Origin: Cranoglanis bouderius
Lineage: Eukaryota > Chordata > Actinopteri > Siluriformes > Cranoglanididae
NCBI GenBank assembly: GCA_023630585.1
Contig: CM042568.1
Location: 721,016 to 785,015 of the forward strand
Direction: 5' to 3'
Length of the DNA stretch: 64,000 bases
Part shown: positions 1-11,339 of the stretch, piece by piece
Numbering within the stretch: position 1 is the first letter of the stretch
How the letters are laid out: each line of letters begins with the position of its first letter
Translations under genes and position numbers: made by a program
The notes under the pieces: generated by a model
The model's input: only the letters and a program-made list of their open reading frames with translations
Told to the model about the DNA's origin: nothing
The model's database searches: none

Positions 1-49
1 TCGGAGAGATGAACGCAAAATCAAGGAAACTCCGTAATATTCGCAGGAG

Positions 50-376
50 CTTGCGATCTTTCGGAAGTACCGCAGATTCGGACCAAGACGTGTCATGTGA
101 CGTCATCACAACGCGCATTCAGACAAAGCCCCCCTTCGATTCACGTGTGTACGGCTAAAAGGTCTCATTTACCAACAAACATCACCATGAAAGAGTGTGC
201 GAAACCATCGCGATTTTGCCAATTCGAATAGTTTTCTGCAAAAAAAAAAAAAAGCACTAAAAACTCCACAAATTTCATCGCGATTCAAATTTATTTTAAA
301 AGCCGCAACAAAATCAAGCGTTTCTGCACGCAACCGTCACAAAAAAACTCTGCGAAATCCTGTACGGGCTGATTAA
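50..376 (+). repeat. Dispersed repeat family A, copy 1 (carries a CRE)
   Basis: Shares an extended similarity with 54595-54856, including ACGTGTCAT.TGACGTCATC and a Gln/Phe-coding-like stretch ending GAAATCCTGTA.GG. A full CRE octamer TGACGTCA lies at 98-105. Class unknown. Confidence 0.65.
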
Positions 377-690
377 CTAACGATACTAACACTAAAATTC
401 CAAATCTAACTATTACTAAAAATAAAGCACTACCACTTCCAATACTAACAGTACTGACAACACTAACACAAAAGCATTAACAATACTAAAAATAAAGTAG
501 TAACACTGACGACACCAACACTATCAGTATTAACACAAGCATTACTAACAATAGTAGTACTAACGCAGTACTAGCATTCACTATCCTAACTCCAAAAATC
601 CCAAAACTAACATCACAAACAGTAAAATGCTAAATCTAACACTTTTAGAGTGTTAAGAACACTACAACACTAACAACCTTCTTAATAAAA
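370..690. repeat. Degenerate ACTAAC-rich tract
   Basis: Irregular repeats of words such as ACTAACACTAACA and AATACTAA. Low complexity, no coding signal. Confidence 0.6.
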
Positions 691-939
691 GATACTACAG
701 AGATGATTAAGTCATTTCAGTTTCCGTCGGGTTGTTGGTGGTTTGTTTGTACAGCTTCTTTGATGGTGGTTCATTATCGCTAACGACTTTTAAATTGGCG
801 TGCGAGAATCATCATGGAGCACTAATGGGGATGGAGGTCACAAAGATGAAGCCGTGCACACATACACACTGTATGAAAAGCTACATTAACCACATCTAAT
901 CCCTGAGAATCTGCTACTGTGGGGAGACAAAGACATCTG

Positions 940-942
<3 letters not shown>

Positions 943-979
<37 letters not shown>
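943..979. repeat. (CA)n microsatellite
   Basis: About 18 CA units in wnt9a intron 1. Confidence 0.97.
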
Positions 980-982
<3 letters not shown>

Positions 983-1168
983 TAGGTAGCAGTCTGCAGT
1001 AAATATCAGCCAAGAAAGTGACAGTGAACTTCACCTCAGTTAGAAATGAGATGGCCAACAATAACACACACACACGCTCATCAATTTTGATCTTTTGTTC
1101 AAAAAATCCACAAAAACTCTCTGCTCTCATGGATATCAATCAATTGCAAACACAACACAGGTTTATAT

Positions 1169-1171
<3 letters not shown>

Positions 1172-1215
<44 letters not shown>
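1172..1215. repeat. (TA)n microsatellite
   Basis: About 22 TA units, adjacent to the left end of a Tc1 copy. Confidence 0.97.
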
Positions 1216-1220
<5 letters not shown>

Positions 1221-1223
1221 AAA

Positions 1224-2460
1224 TATAGGTGTGCAACAATTATTGGCATCCCTATGAATTCATATGAGAAAAATATATTTGATATTCCCATTGATATTTC
1301 ACATTGTTTTAATACACCTGGGTGACTAGGAACAGGAAATTGTTCAACCATGACTTCCTGTTTTACAGGGGTATAAATATGAGGTAACACATAGGCCAAA
1401 TTCCCTTATTCATTCATAACAGTGGGTAAGACCAAGGAATATAGCTGTGATGTGCTGCAAAAGGTTGTTGAGCTTCACAAAATGGGAAGTGACTATAAGA
1501 AAATAGCACAAGCATTGAAAATGCCCATTTCCACCATCAGGGCAATAATTAAGAAGTTCCAGTCAACTGGAAATGTTATGAATCGACCTGGAATTGGACG
1601 TGTGTCTATATCGTCTCAACGCACTGTGAAGAGGATGGTTCAAGTGGCCAAAAAATCTCCAAGGATCACAGCTGGAGAACTGCAGAAGTTAGTTGCGTCT
1701 TGGGGTCAGAAAGTCTCCAAAACTACAATCCGAAGTCACCTTCATCACCACAAGTTGTTTGGAAGGGTTTCAAGAAAAAAGCCTCTACTCTCATCCAAAA
1801 ACAAACTCAAGCATCTTCAGTTTGCCAGACACTACTGGAACTTCAGATGGGATCGGGTTCTATGGTCAGATGAAACCAAAATAGAGCTTTTTGGCAATAA
1901 ACACCAGAGGTGGTTTTGGTGCACACAGAGAGGTAGCCATATGGAAAAGTACCTCATGCCCAGGGTTAAATATGGTGGTGGCTCTTTAATGTTTTGGGGC
2001 TGTTTTTCTGCCAGAGGACCTGGACATTTTGTTAGGATACATGGCATCATGGACTCTATCAAATATCAACAGATATTAAATGAAAACCTGACTGCCTCTG
2101 CCAGAAAGCTTCAAATGGGCCGTGGTCGGATCTTCCAGCAGGACAATGATCCAAAACATACATCAAAATCAACACAGAAATGGTTTACTGACCACAAAAT
2201 CAAGGTCCTGCCCTGGCCATCCCAGTCCCCTGACCTGAAACCCATAGAAAACCTGTGGGGTGAACTGAAGAGGAGAGTCCACCAGCGTGGACCTCGAAAT
2301 GTGAAGGAGCTGGAGAGATTCTGTATGGAGGAATGGTCTCAGATCCCTTGCCATGTATTCTCCAACCTCATCAGGCATTATAGGAGAAGACTCAGCGCTG
2401 TTATCTTGGCAAATGAATTGTACTATCTGTGTACACACTCTGATAAACACTAATATACTC
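1224..2460 (+). mobile_element. Tc1-like element, 3' end missing
   Basis: The left end looks like a Tc1 terminal repeat directly after a (TA)n array, which fits TA target preference. A leader of about 190 bp with a TATAAATA stretch precedes the transposase. No matching right terminus is seen after the frame ends. Confidence 0.7.
1422..2453 (+). pseudogene. Tc1-like (DD34E) transposase, start codon lost
   Basis: One open frame of 343 codons encodes a cut-and-paste Tc1/mariner transposase. It has an N-terminal paired-like helix-turn-helix (about residues 10-110) and a DDE domain with Asp150 (WSDET), Asp241 (QQDNDPKHT) and Glu276 (PIENLW), which is DD34E spacing. The usual ATG before GKTKE is GTG here; the first in-frame ATG is at 1482 and would lose 20 residues of the DNA-binding region. 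PDLNPIEN reads PDLKPIEN. The C-terminus drifts after RLSAV and no 3' inverted repeat follows, so the copy is probably 3' truncated. A TIR-like sequence (GTGTGCAACAATTATTGGCA) begins near 1228, next to a (TA)n array. Probably inactive. Confidence 0.85.
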
Positions 2461-3330
2461 TCCAACACTCTACTACACGCTAATCGGCCAATCACAAAAT
2501 TCATCACGTGAACTCATCACAAATTTCATCTAATGTTAGCCAGCTTACCAGCAAACTTGATTACTGGTTTTAATTAGACAATAACACAGTTAACCTACTA
2601 GCTTACTAGTGAACATGAGTAGCTAGCTGTTTATCTAACTGGAGACATAAGGTCAATGCACTGTTGTGTTTTGGCAGATTGCTAGCTCAGCTAGTCGAGC
2701 TATACTGTGTAACTGCATCAAGTATTTTATGCTAATCACTGGGTCATAATGAAGAAGTGACTAAAAGCAGTGTAATGATATTATATGATCATTATTACCC
2801 ATTAATTCCATGAGCTAGCTCATTAGCTTGCTATCTAGTGAGTTCTGGTTGTGTTAGTTTATGAGCTGAGAAGCTCCTGTGCTCAGGATGTCTGAGGGAA
2901 ACATCAGAACAACGTTTACTTGCTAGGAAATTAGCATGCTAGTACGTTAGCAAGCTGATATGACTCGGTGCAAAGTGTGTATGCTGCAAGAACACGCTCG
3001 GGTGTGTTTTGAACGGTCCTCGACTCCCTCGCAGGGTTAACCTGGGCTAAATTAATACCCCCCACCCCACCCCACCCCTCAAAAACACATGCCAATCATT
3101 CCCTCCAGCTGCTGACCCCAAAAACACTCACACACACAGCTGTCTGAGTCGAACCCAAAACATAGGCAGATGTGGGGGAAAGTGTGAGACGAACAACGGC
3201 AACAGGCTTCACATTCCTCCCTGAAAAACTCCTGGTCCGTGTGACCCTCTCTGATAATGCTAACTGAGAAGTTTAGCTAATAAGCTAATTAGCTGTTAGC
3301 ATGTGAGATAATTGCTCTCAGTATAAATAC
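2460..3330. other. Unannotated stretch
   Basis: Wnt9a intron 1. Rich in short GCTAGC/TTAGCT words; I see no gene or recognisable element. Confidence 0.5.
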
Positions 3331-3383
3331 ACATTTGTCTGCATTCAGTCACTCTCCAAGCTTACTCAGAGGTTTCCCAGACT

Positions 3384-3384
<1 letters not shown>

Positions 3385-3426
<42 letters not shown>

Positions 3427-3724
3427 GGAAGGAAAAGTCTGTTCAGTGTCAGTATACACACAACACACACACACACACACACACACCCCTCCATCATTAC
3501 TGTCATTATACCCTTCTGTCTCACTCTTTCTTCAGTCTCTCTTACTGTCTGTCGCTCTCTTTCTGTCACTGTCCCGCGATCGCTCACTGTTTCTTTCACG
3601 ATATCAGTGACATCATGGGCGGTGATGTCATGGGCGATGATGTCACTGATCTATAACGGCGCCATAGGCAGGGACAAGGGATGAAGAAATAGTGAAAGAC
3701 ATTTTTGCATGTGTATATCATATC

Positions 3725-3788
<64 letters not shown>
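3385..3788. repeat. Cluster of (GT)n and (AC)n arrays
   Basis: (GT)n at 3385-3424, (AC)n at 3458-3486 and (GT)n at 3727-3788. Between them lies a CRE-like palindrome at 3603-3650. Confidence 0.95.
3603..3650. promoter_or_regulatory. CRE-like inverted repeat
   Basis: ATCAGTGACATCAT at 3603-3616 is exactly inverted as ATGATGTCACTGAT at 3637-3650, with a further GTGATGTCAT in the 20-bp spacer. TGACATCA resembles CRE half-site pairs. Function inferred. Confidence 0.4.
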
Positions 3789-3789
<1 letters not shown>

Positions 3790-3966
3790 TCATCTAAGGA
3801 ACAAAGTGGCGTTGAACTGCGCCACAGTTTGCAGAGGAAAGGTCACTGGCAGAAACAGGAAGTGACTCATTAGTGACCTCTTCTTTGACCTTTGATCTGC
3901 ATTCATGACATCATCCAGAGCAGAGATAGAGAGAGATGGGTATGACTAAGTCCAGTCTCTACTGAA

Positions 3967-4009
3967 TACACACACACACACACACACACATACACACACA
4001 TACACACAC
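3967..4009. repeat. (CA)n microsatellite, interrupted
   Basis: CA units with two TA interruptions. Confidence 0.9.
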
Positions 4010-4097
4010 CAGCAAGTTTGACACCAGTTAAACTTACACACACTTAATCAAAAGAACTTTGTCTTGCTGAGACAGAAGTGTTTTTGAGGGGGTTGTT

Positions 4098-4904
4098 ATT
4101 CAATCTGTCTCTCCCTGTCTCTCTCTTCATCTGTCTCTCTCTCCATCTGTCTCTCTCCCTGTCTCTCTCTTCATCTGTCTCTCTCCCTGTCTCTCTCTTC
4201 ATCTATCTCTCTCTTCATCTGTCTCTCTCTCCATCTGTCTCTCTCCCTGTCTCTCTTCATCTGTCTCTCTCCCCATCTGTCTCTCTCCCTGTCTTTCTCT
4301 TCATCTGTCTTTCTCTCAATCTGTCTCTCTTCCTGTATCTCTATCTGTCTCTCTCTCATCTGTCTTTCTCCCTGTCTTTCTCTCCATCTGTCTCTCTCCC
4401 TGTCTCTCTCTCCATCAGTCTCTCTCTGTCTCTTTCTCCATCTGTCTCTCTGTCTTCGGTTTCAGTTTTCAGTTTTTCGTGTGCTTTCTATTTCTCTGTC
4501 TCTCTCTCTGTCCATCTCTCTCTCTCTCTCTCTTTCTGTCTGTCTCTCTACATCTGTCTCTCCCTTGCTCTCTCTCTGTTTCTTTCTGTCTCTTTTCCCT
4601 ATCTCTTTACCCTTGCTCTTTGTCTGTCTCTCTCCATCTGTCTCTCCCTGTCTCTCTCTCAATCGGTCTCTTTCCCTGTCTCTCTCTCTCCATCTGTCTC
4701 TCTCCCTTGCTTTCTTTCTGCCTCTCTCTCTGTCTGTCTCTCTTCATCTGTCTCTCCCTTGCTCTCTCCCTGTTTCTTTCTGTCTCTTTCCCCTATCTCT
4801 CTCCCCTTGCTCTTTGTCTGTCTCTCTTCATCTCTCCTTTGCTCCCTCTCTCTCTCTCATTCTATCTCTCAAATTGTTTCTCTCCTATCTCTCTCAATCT
4901 CTCT

Positions 4905-4950
<46 letters not shown>

Positions 4951-4955
4951 TTGTC
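4098..4955. repeat. Polypyrimidine CT-rich minisatellite
   Basis: About 850 bp of CTCTCTCC(A/C)TCTGTCTCT-type units ending in pure (CT)n. It creates long Ser/Leu-rich open frames in several frames that are not genes. Confidence 0.95.
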
Positions 4956-5192
4956 ATGACATTATAACTACATTGTAGGAACCCGTCAGTGTTCACTACT
5001 GAACAATGTTCCTGAAATAATTACGCATATGATGTGCAGGATGTTCGGGGTGGCAGGAGGTGGCAGGGGGTGGCAGCTGCCCCTCCCCCCATCATGGCAC
5101 TGGTACAATATGCCATAAACTTTATTTTATCTAACACATGTAGCTCACCAGTCAGAAGGAATCAAGAAGGCTTTATTGGTCTTGTCTTCCCC

Positions 5193-5194
<2 letters not shown>

Positions 5195-5242
<48 letters not shown>
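5195..5242. repeat. (GT)n microsatellite
   Basis: About 24 GT units. Confidence 0.97.
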
Positions 5243-5243
<1 letters not shown>

Positions 5244-5509
5244 TGTTCCCACTGTCCTTGGGTTACAGAGCGGGAGGTGTTGAGTGAAGGACGGCTGTGT
5301 CACGCTCACTGCGCCCCCCAGTGGTAGACAGAAATTTGAACCTGAGCATCAGTCTATAAAAACTAAACACAGCAGGACAGGTCAGTGTGTGAGGAAGTGG
5401 GTGAGGTGTGAATATTGGAGTGTGTGCTTGTGTATTATACAAATCACACACCTTACGCGTTTAATTCTCTATTTTGATTGGTTGAATTAATAAAATAAAG
5501 TCAGTGTTT

Positions 5510-5675
5510 GTGTTAATCCGATGCGCTCTCCTGTGTGAAGGATAAGCTGACCGAGCACTCATCAGCTACGCTTCTAGATAGACTTTAACTTCATTCATCG
5601 TTTTATCCATAATAAATTTAACTTCTTGAGATTAGCCATGTCTCTGATTAAGATGCGTCTCCTCCGATGTCCTCA
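5510..5675 (+). repeat. Dispersed repeat family D, copy 1
   Basis: Matches 37190-37325 (GTGTGAAGGATAAGCTGACC, TTATCCATAA.A, TCTCTGATTAAGATGC). Class unknown. Confidence 0.55.
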
Positions 5676-5887
5676 GTGAGAAAATAAAAACATTTTCAAT
5701 GACTTTAAAAGTACGGAATTATAAACGTTTTCCATTTTTAAACATTTCCAGGTGTGAAAGTGAGCGCCTTTAAATTCCTGGTTTATCCGACGTCCCCAGT
5801 GATATAGATCCAACGAAGTACATTCTCTCTCTCTCTCTTTTCCTCAGGAATGTTTCAGTAATGACATCGCTGTTTCCCACCCAGCTG

Positions 5888-5889
<2 letters not shown>

Positions 5890-5944
<55 letters not shown>
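5890..5944. repeat. (GT)n microsatellite
   Basis: About 27 GT units. Confidence 0.97.
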
Positions 5945-5945
<1 letters not shown>

Positions 5946-6259
5946 TTCACCTGCCACAGAGGGGGCCAAAGGGGGGAAAAAACCCAGAGTACTCGCATTC
6001 CTGCGGTGCAGAGGACAATTTGAGCGACGGATTGACTTGGCTGGGAGAAGGAGAGTGTGTTTACGTTTCTCTCACACTCCAGGACACAGGGAGAGTCGGG
6101 GTTTTGGAACAAGGCCTCGTCCCAAATCAACCCGTAAAACCCTAGACTTCCTGCTAGTGCGCACTCGACGCTCCGCACGGTGTGTAATTAGGATTTTTGG
6201 GTGTGCAGCTGTGACTCACTTTGTGTCACTTTGCCAAGTGCACTTCATGTCGCGCCTCC

Positions 6260-6930
6260 GTTGACGGACCGAGACACTCGAGATAACATTCATCGAGAAC
6301 CGCTCAATCACACTTGAAACAAAAAACTCCCTCCGCACTTAAAAAGAAACCTCCCTGTTTTTTTTTTTTTTTGTTTTTTTTTTTGCACCACGCTTGATCA
6401 AAAAACGACAAATAGCAAATCAGTCCTCGTTAGGGAAGATAAGGCCGAGGGTGCGATGCGAAACCGCTCACTTCTCTCGCCTAATGCGTTTCCTATAGTT
6501 TGTTTTCACGACCTGATAACGAGGAAGTGCACTTCATCAAGACATAGTGCCGAAAGCAGAGAGCTTCAAGTGCTCTTGAACAATAGCCGTCCGCCCTCGC
6601 ACGCTCACAGAGCAATATGAAAAATCATAAACAGGCTGCCCTAATCATTTCCAGCCATTCAGATATGAGTAAGAGAGACAAACGATCCTAATCTGTCATT
6701 CCTCAGACTCTAACAAAGCGTCCATTTCCTTCTGAAACAAGGGACTTATCGAGAAAGGATTCCGTCACAAATCAAATATCCTTCCCTTTTTCCATGTGTT
6801 CATGTAGCCGTTACATTTCTTATTGTGTGACACTTAGTTTATGTTGTTTTATATATAGATATAGATTATATAGATTTAGATTATATAGATATAGATTGTG
6901 GAATTGAATACAAGAAATTAATTAACAAAC
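6260..6930. other. Unannotated stretch with T-run
   Basis: A T-run lies at about 6358-6384. The part 6590-6830 is non-repetitive and moderately complex; no coding signal. Confidence 0.45.
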
Positions 6931-8180
6931 AACCTTCAAGAGTTGTTCATTGGAAAGATTCGTTCCAGAAGAACAGTTCGCTCACACTGACTCACTCTGT
7001 GCCAAACAAATCTCTTGTTTATAAAATTTCTTTCGGACTTTCGGAGCAGCGACGCAAATAAATCATGTTAAAATGTCGTATTTTATTAAAGTTCCTACTA
7101 AGAAACTTGAATTAAATGTTCCTTTCGAACTGGCCAATGAACCGGTCACAACTATTCGCTCAAGATTCATTTACGTTGAGTCTTTTTGTATTCATTACTA
7201 TTTATTTACTGTTTTGTTTCCTCGTCAGATCGCGACTTTATAATATTTATACCAGCTGTTTTACAACAAACCAGAGAATCCCTGAAATCGATTCACCTGA
7301 TTCATTTAAAAAAAAGAATCGTTCAGAAAGAATGATTCACTCGCATTGAGTCTCTGCGATGAACAAATCTCTTGTTTATAAAAAGCTACCACTGGCTCAG
7401 AGTTACAGAGCGCTGGCGTAAAAGTATCACATTAAAACATTTTCGATTTCATTATGGTTCACGAGGATGGACTTTTGTTAAAGTGAGTCATAATAAACAT
7501 CATGACGTTCCACCAGTAAACTGACCGCAGTTCAAACTGAGCGAGAGCCGTTTACTTGGAAAGAGTCATTTGAGGACGAAATGATTCTTTTCTATTCAGT
7601 ACTTTTTATTTACATTGCTGTTTTGATTTTAAAGTCTATTTCATCATGAGGTCACAACCTTATAAGCTTTATAAAATAGTCGCTCTTTACCGAACAGCTG
7701 CTAATAACAAGAACAGCAAACTGGAGAATCCGTCAAATCGATTCACCTGATTCACTTTATTTATTTATTTATTTTTATTTTTATTTTTTTTAAAAACTGT
7801 CCTTCAGAAAGAACAATGTGATTCCTAACCTAAATCCACTGTGATTCGCTCACATTAAGGTCTGGAGTTGTGACACAAACAAATTAAAGTTCAAAGTGAG
7901 TCATGATAAGCATCGTTACGCTCAACCGATGACCTGACCACATTTGATTCGCAGCTCAAATTGATCAAGAGTCATTTGAAGACAAAACGATTCAGTTCTC
8001 TTTGTTTCTATGTATTCAAATTGCTGTTTTGGTTATTGAATCATAAGGTCACAACTTTAAAAACAGTGTGTATTGAGTCTCACTGTGATAAACGAAGTAT
8101 TTGTTTAACAAGAACCAGCTGTTTTTGCAACCAACCTGGGAATCCCTCAAATCGATTCACCTGATACACTTTAAAACAGG
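6930..8180. repeat. Degenerate tandem triplication, unit about 415-450 bp
   Basis: Three successive blocks share the anchor AATC.ATTCACCTGAT at 7276, 7726 and 8140. They also share AACAAATCTCTTGTTTATAA, GAGTCATTTGA.GACAAA and GGTCACAACTTTA. Frequent GATTCA/GAATCG words. No gene. Confidence 0.7.
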
Positions 8181-8741
8181 ACGACTCATCCATTTTATTT
8201 TTTTTTGTGTGTGTGTGGTTTGGACGTTCTGACGGTGAATACAGTTGAAACAGGCCCTCGGGGAAGCTTTCATTGCAGATAAAAATCTCTCCCCCCCCAC
8301 CCCCAAGCACCCCCCCCACCCCTCCCATCAGCTCACACGTGACACAATATTTGGAGATCTCTTACGCGCCTTTTGTTACGGCTGTCACTCGTTAGCAAAG
8401 ACAACAAGAAAACGCCTACGAAGGAAAATCCTCTGGCTACTAGAGATGAAGATAACATCGATCCACACTTCCACCTCACACTGTCTCTGAGTCTGGACAT
8501 CAGCAAATCATTTATATATAAAAAGTTTATTTTATTAGCACACACACACACACACACACACACAGACGGAGAGGTTTGTGTTTAGTGTTTTCGCCTCCGA
8601 TCGCTCGCAGCCAGGGTTTGGTCCAGAACATGTTTGAACAAGTGCACAAACGGTGTTTAGGGTGATCAATGAGATGCTTCTTTAAACAAGCTCAGATCCT
8701 ATTATGCTCTGAAAGATCGGATTCGTGCACACACACACACA

Positions 8742-8785
<44 letters not shown>

Positions 8786-9130
8786 CTTATAATAGGGCTA
8801 GGAAAATAAATACCTAGGCGTTCCCGCTGTGCTGCGTCTCTAATCACACACCACATGGTTTTATGTAAGATTTGAGACGGGGGGGACAGCAAGTCCTCAG
8901 AGTCTTATGTACTTCACAACGTGTGTGTTTAGAGTAACACACTCACATCAGCCGCTAACGCTAACCAGTCAACACACACACACACACACCATCATCATCA
9001 TCGTCATCATCGTCACCATCATCGTCACCCTGCTGTGAGAGTTCAGTCATCCACGAAGAGTTGAAATGAAATGAAATAGAAGAAGACGACAGACAACTGG
9101 GAGATGGAGAGAATACAGAAGAAGAAAAAG
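8180..9130. repeat. Short tandem repeats in otherwise plain sequence
   Basis: C-rich run at 8288-8330, (CA)n at 8538-8563 and 8729-8780, and a short (ATC)n at 8990-9025. No gene seen. Confidence 0.8.
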
Positions 9131-9135
9131 ATGGG

Positions 9136-9975
9136 GTAAGTGAGATACCTACACAGGAGGAAAGAGAGAGTGATGCAGAGAGGAAGAGTGAGAGATAGAG
9201 AGATATAAGAATGAGAGAGATAAAGCAGGAGAGAGAGAGATAATGGAGAAAATGACAGAGATGGAGAGATAGAGAGAGAGCATGGAAGGAACGAGTGGAA
9301 GAGTGACGCGATGATTGAGAGAAACGAGAGGGATCAAAAGAAAAATAACGCGGAAGATTAAAAAAAGTGGAGAGAGAGATTGAAAGAGTAGAAAAGTATA
9401 TATAGAGGTGGGAGCGAGAGAATGAGAAGTGAACGAGAATAAGATTGATTGATGAAAGAGAGGGAGAGATAGAGAGAAGGAAAGAGAGTATGGAGGCAAC
9501 AAGTGTGAGACAGACGGTGAAGGAGGGAGACAGTAGAAAGGAAAGAAGAGAGCAGTACTGTGTGAGGATAAAAATAGAGAGAGAGAGAGAGGGAAAGAGT
9601 GGGTGAGCGTGAGACAGATAGATAGAGAGGTGGGAGAATGAGAAGGACGAGGACGGCGTGCATGAGAGAGATCAAGAATAAAGAATGGAGTGGAAATGAG
9701 TGACAGGCAGGGAGAGAGAAGGAAAGAGAGAGAGGGAGCGCAGACAGAAAACGAGTGAGACGGACTGAGGGAGAGAAAGCTTGGAGAAAACAAGTGCAAG
9801 AGAGACGGAGTGAAGGAGGGAGAGAAAAATAATGAGATTTAAAAAAAAAAAGAATAGGAGGATAATACATGATGGAAAGAAAGAGAATAAAGAGTAAAAG
9901 AATGAGGAGAGGGAATGAGTGCATGAGAGAGAGAGAGAGAGAGAGAGATGAAAAGAGGGAGAGAGTAGACGGAAA
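9136..9975. repeat. Polypurine GA-rich tract
   Basis: About 840 bp of mostly purine GAGAGA/GGAAAGAG sequence. It gives long Ser/Leu-rich minus-strand frames that are artefacts. It is roughly complementary in composition to 4098-4955. Confidence 0.93.
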
Positions 9976-10066
9976 AGAGTGCAGTGTAATTAACACCAAC
10001 CAGGTTTAAAGACTGCGCTTACTTTCCCAAATGTGCTGTTAAATGGTCAAGCAAGCATCACTGAAG

Positions 10067-10072
<6 letters not shown>

Positions 10073-10112
<40 letters not shown>
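10073..10112. repeat. (TC)n microsatellite
   Basis: About 20 TC units, 360 bp from the wnt9a exon on its intron side. Confidence 0.96.
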
Positions 10113-10115
<3 letters not shown>

Positions 10116-10276
10116 CAGTTTAGTTGTTAACTTTATAGTGCTTTTGTGAAACCTGGCTCTGAACCTTTATTAACACTTATAAACTACTATTAACTCCCTA
10201 ACACCGTGAGATTCCTCATCCAGCTCCAACACACCAAGACTCAGTGATCAACCTGCTGTGCACACACTCAACCCAG

Positions 10277-10330
10277 CTCACACACACACACACACACACA
10301 CACTGCATATAATAGTAATAATAATAATAA
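10277..10330. repeat. (CA)n and (AAT)n microsatellites
   Basis: (CA)n at 10277-10302 and a short (AAT)n at 10313-10330, just inside wnt9a intron 1. Confidence 0.9.
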
Positions 10331-10468
10331 TAGTGAGTATAATATCAATACAATACACAGCTCATGTCCACTTCCACAGGACACTTCACCCAGACAGTCA
10401 CTAAAGTTCCACCAGAGAACCCACACAGCTGCATACACACATACATACATACACACACAGGTCCGTAC

Positions 10469-10563
10469 CCGAAGTAGGCGTGGGACGGGGGCGGGAGGCT
10501 GCACAGCGCCGCTATGAGAGTGAGAGTGCTCCATGCCCGCACGGCGACTCGTCCATCCGGCAT
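10469..10563 (-). CDS. wnt9a: Wnt9a-like, coding exon 1 (partial gene)
   Basis: This is the first coding exon of a secreted Wnt glycoprotein, a Frizzled/LRP ligand. The ATG is at 10563 on the minus strand and the exon encodes 31 codons plus two bases. Residues about 12-29 form a hydrophobic signal peptide ending in SHA, with likely cleavage before YFG. The start MPDG and the end AYFG resemble the start and post-signal sequence of Wnt9a (from memory MLDG and AAYFG in human). The exon ends at GG followed by the donor GTACGG, in phase 2; 95 bp is also the human exon 1 coding length as I recall it. Exon 2 (expected to begin LTG) was not found to the left, so intron 1 covers 1-10468 and continues outside. 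A wnt3a-like gene lies head to head on the other strand, which supports Wnt9a over Wnt9b. The call rests on a short exon plus synteny. Confidence 0.8.
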
Positions 10564-10655
10564 TTTGCAGCGTCTCTGCAGCAGACCATTGCGCTCTGTC
10601 TGAGCTCCTGCTCCTGCTGCTGCTCAAATCACACACACACACAGACACAGCTGGG

Positions 10656-10678
10656 ATTTATACTGCTAGGGGCGGGGC
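10656..10678 (-). promoter_or_regulatory. Core promoter of wnt9a: TATA box and GC box
   Basis: On the minus strand a TATAAAT motif lies at 10656-10662, about 95 bp upstream of the wnt9a start codon. A GC box (GGGGCGGGGC on the plus strand) sits just beyond it at 10669-10678. Transcription would be expected to begin near 10625-10632, leaving a 5' leader of about 65 bases that includes CAG/CTG-rich sequence. This position is inferred from motif spacing only. Confidence 0.55.
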
Positions 10679-10814
10679 TGAAAACAGAAGGGGGTGGGAA
10701 CAGCTCCTCCCACAAACTTAGAGTGAGAGAGAGTCTCGGGGAGAAGAGGGAGGGAGGAGGTCTCCAGTCCAACTCAACTCACATTTCTTTGAGTTTCCTC
10801 ATCTTTACACCACA

Positions 10815-11330
10815 GTGCTGTGGAGTTCTGGATCGTGATTGGTCAGAAGGTGTTGATTAATTTTCTAGAACAGCAGCTCTGACAGTAGCGCAGCTGCAAA
10901 TCACAGGTTTATTTATAATTAACGCGCTCGTTCTAATACGTTATCGTTTCTATAGTAACAGCTTGTTCACAGGGACGTGTACGGTGAACCCTCAACATGA
11001 AGGGATTAAAAATGTGTGTAATTGTTGATATGGTGAAGTTTTGTGTAAGGAGACGTTTATTTAACATTAATGGAAGGAGTCTCCAGTGTCAGCGCTTTGT
11101 AACAGTTTTCTGACATCTTCAGGACAGAGGAGTTCTTTGTGGTTTCTCAGTAACACAACAAGCTGCGTGGTTTTTTTTGTTTTGTTTAGTTTTTTTGCTT
11201 ATTAATTTCAAGAGGGAGGAAAAAAGTGAGGGAACGACTGTTTATAGCTGCTATAACGTAAGTGACAACAGGAATGAACTTGTTTCACCAACATTAAATG
11301 TAACTATAAATGGATAAAATGTATGACACG
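10815..11330 (+). repeat. Dispersed repeat family B, copy 1
   Basis: Aligns with 26295-26770 over about 450 bp, including AATACGTTATCGTTTCTATA, GGAAGGAGTCTCCAGTGTCA and GTTTATAGCTGCTATAACGT. No coding content; class unknown. It lies just upstream of the wnt9a promoter. Confidence 0.7.
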
Positions 11331-11339
11331 TCTTTCTTT

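Noticed and set aside
4078..4978. Long Ser/Leu-rich frames that look like membrane proteins
   Set aside because: Translation of a CT-rich minisatellite; three frames are open together.
9149..9999. Minus-strand frames of over 200 codons
   Set aside because: Translation of the complement of a GA-rich tract.
1..10468. Search for wnt9a exon 2
   Set aside because: No minus-strand sequence with ECQFQFR or RWNC motifs; it must lie to the left.
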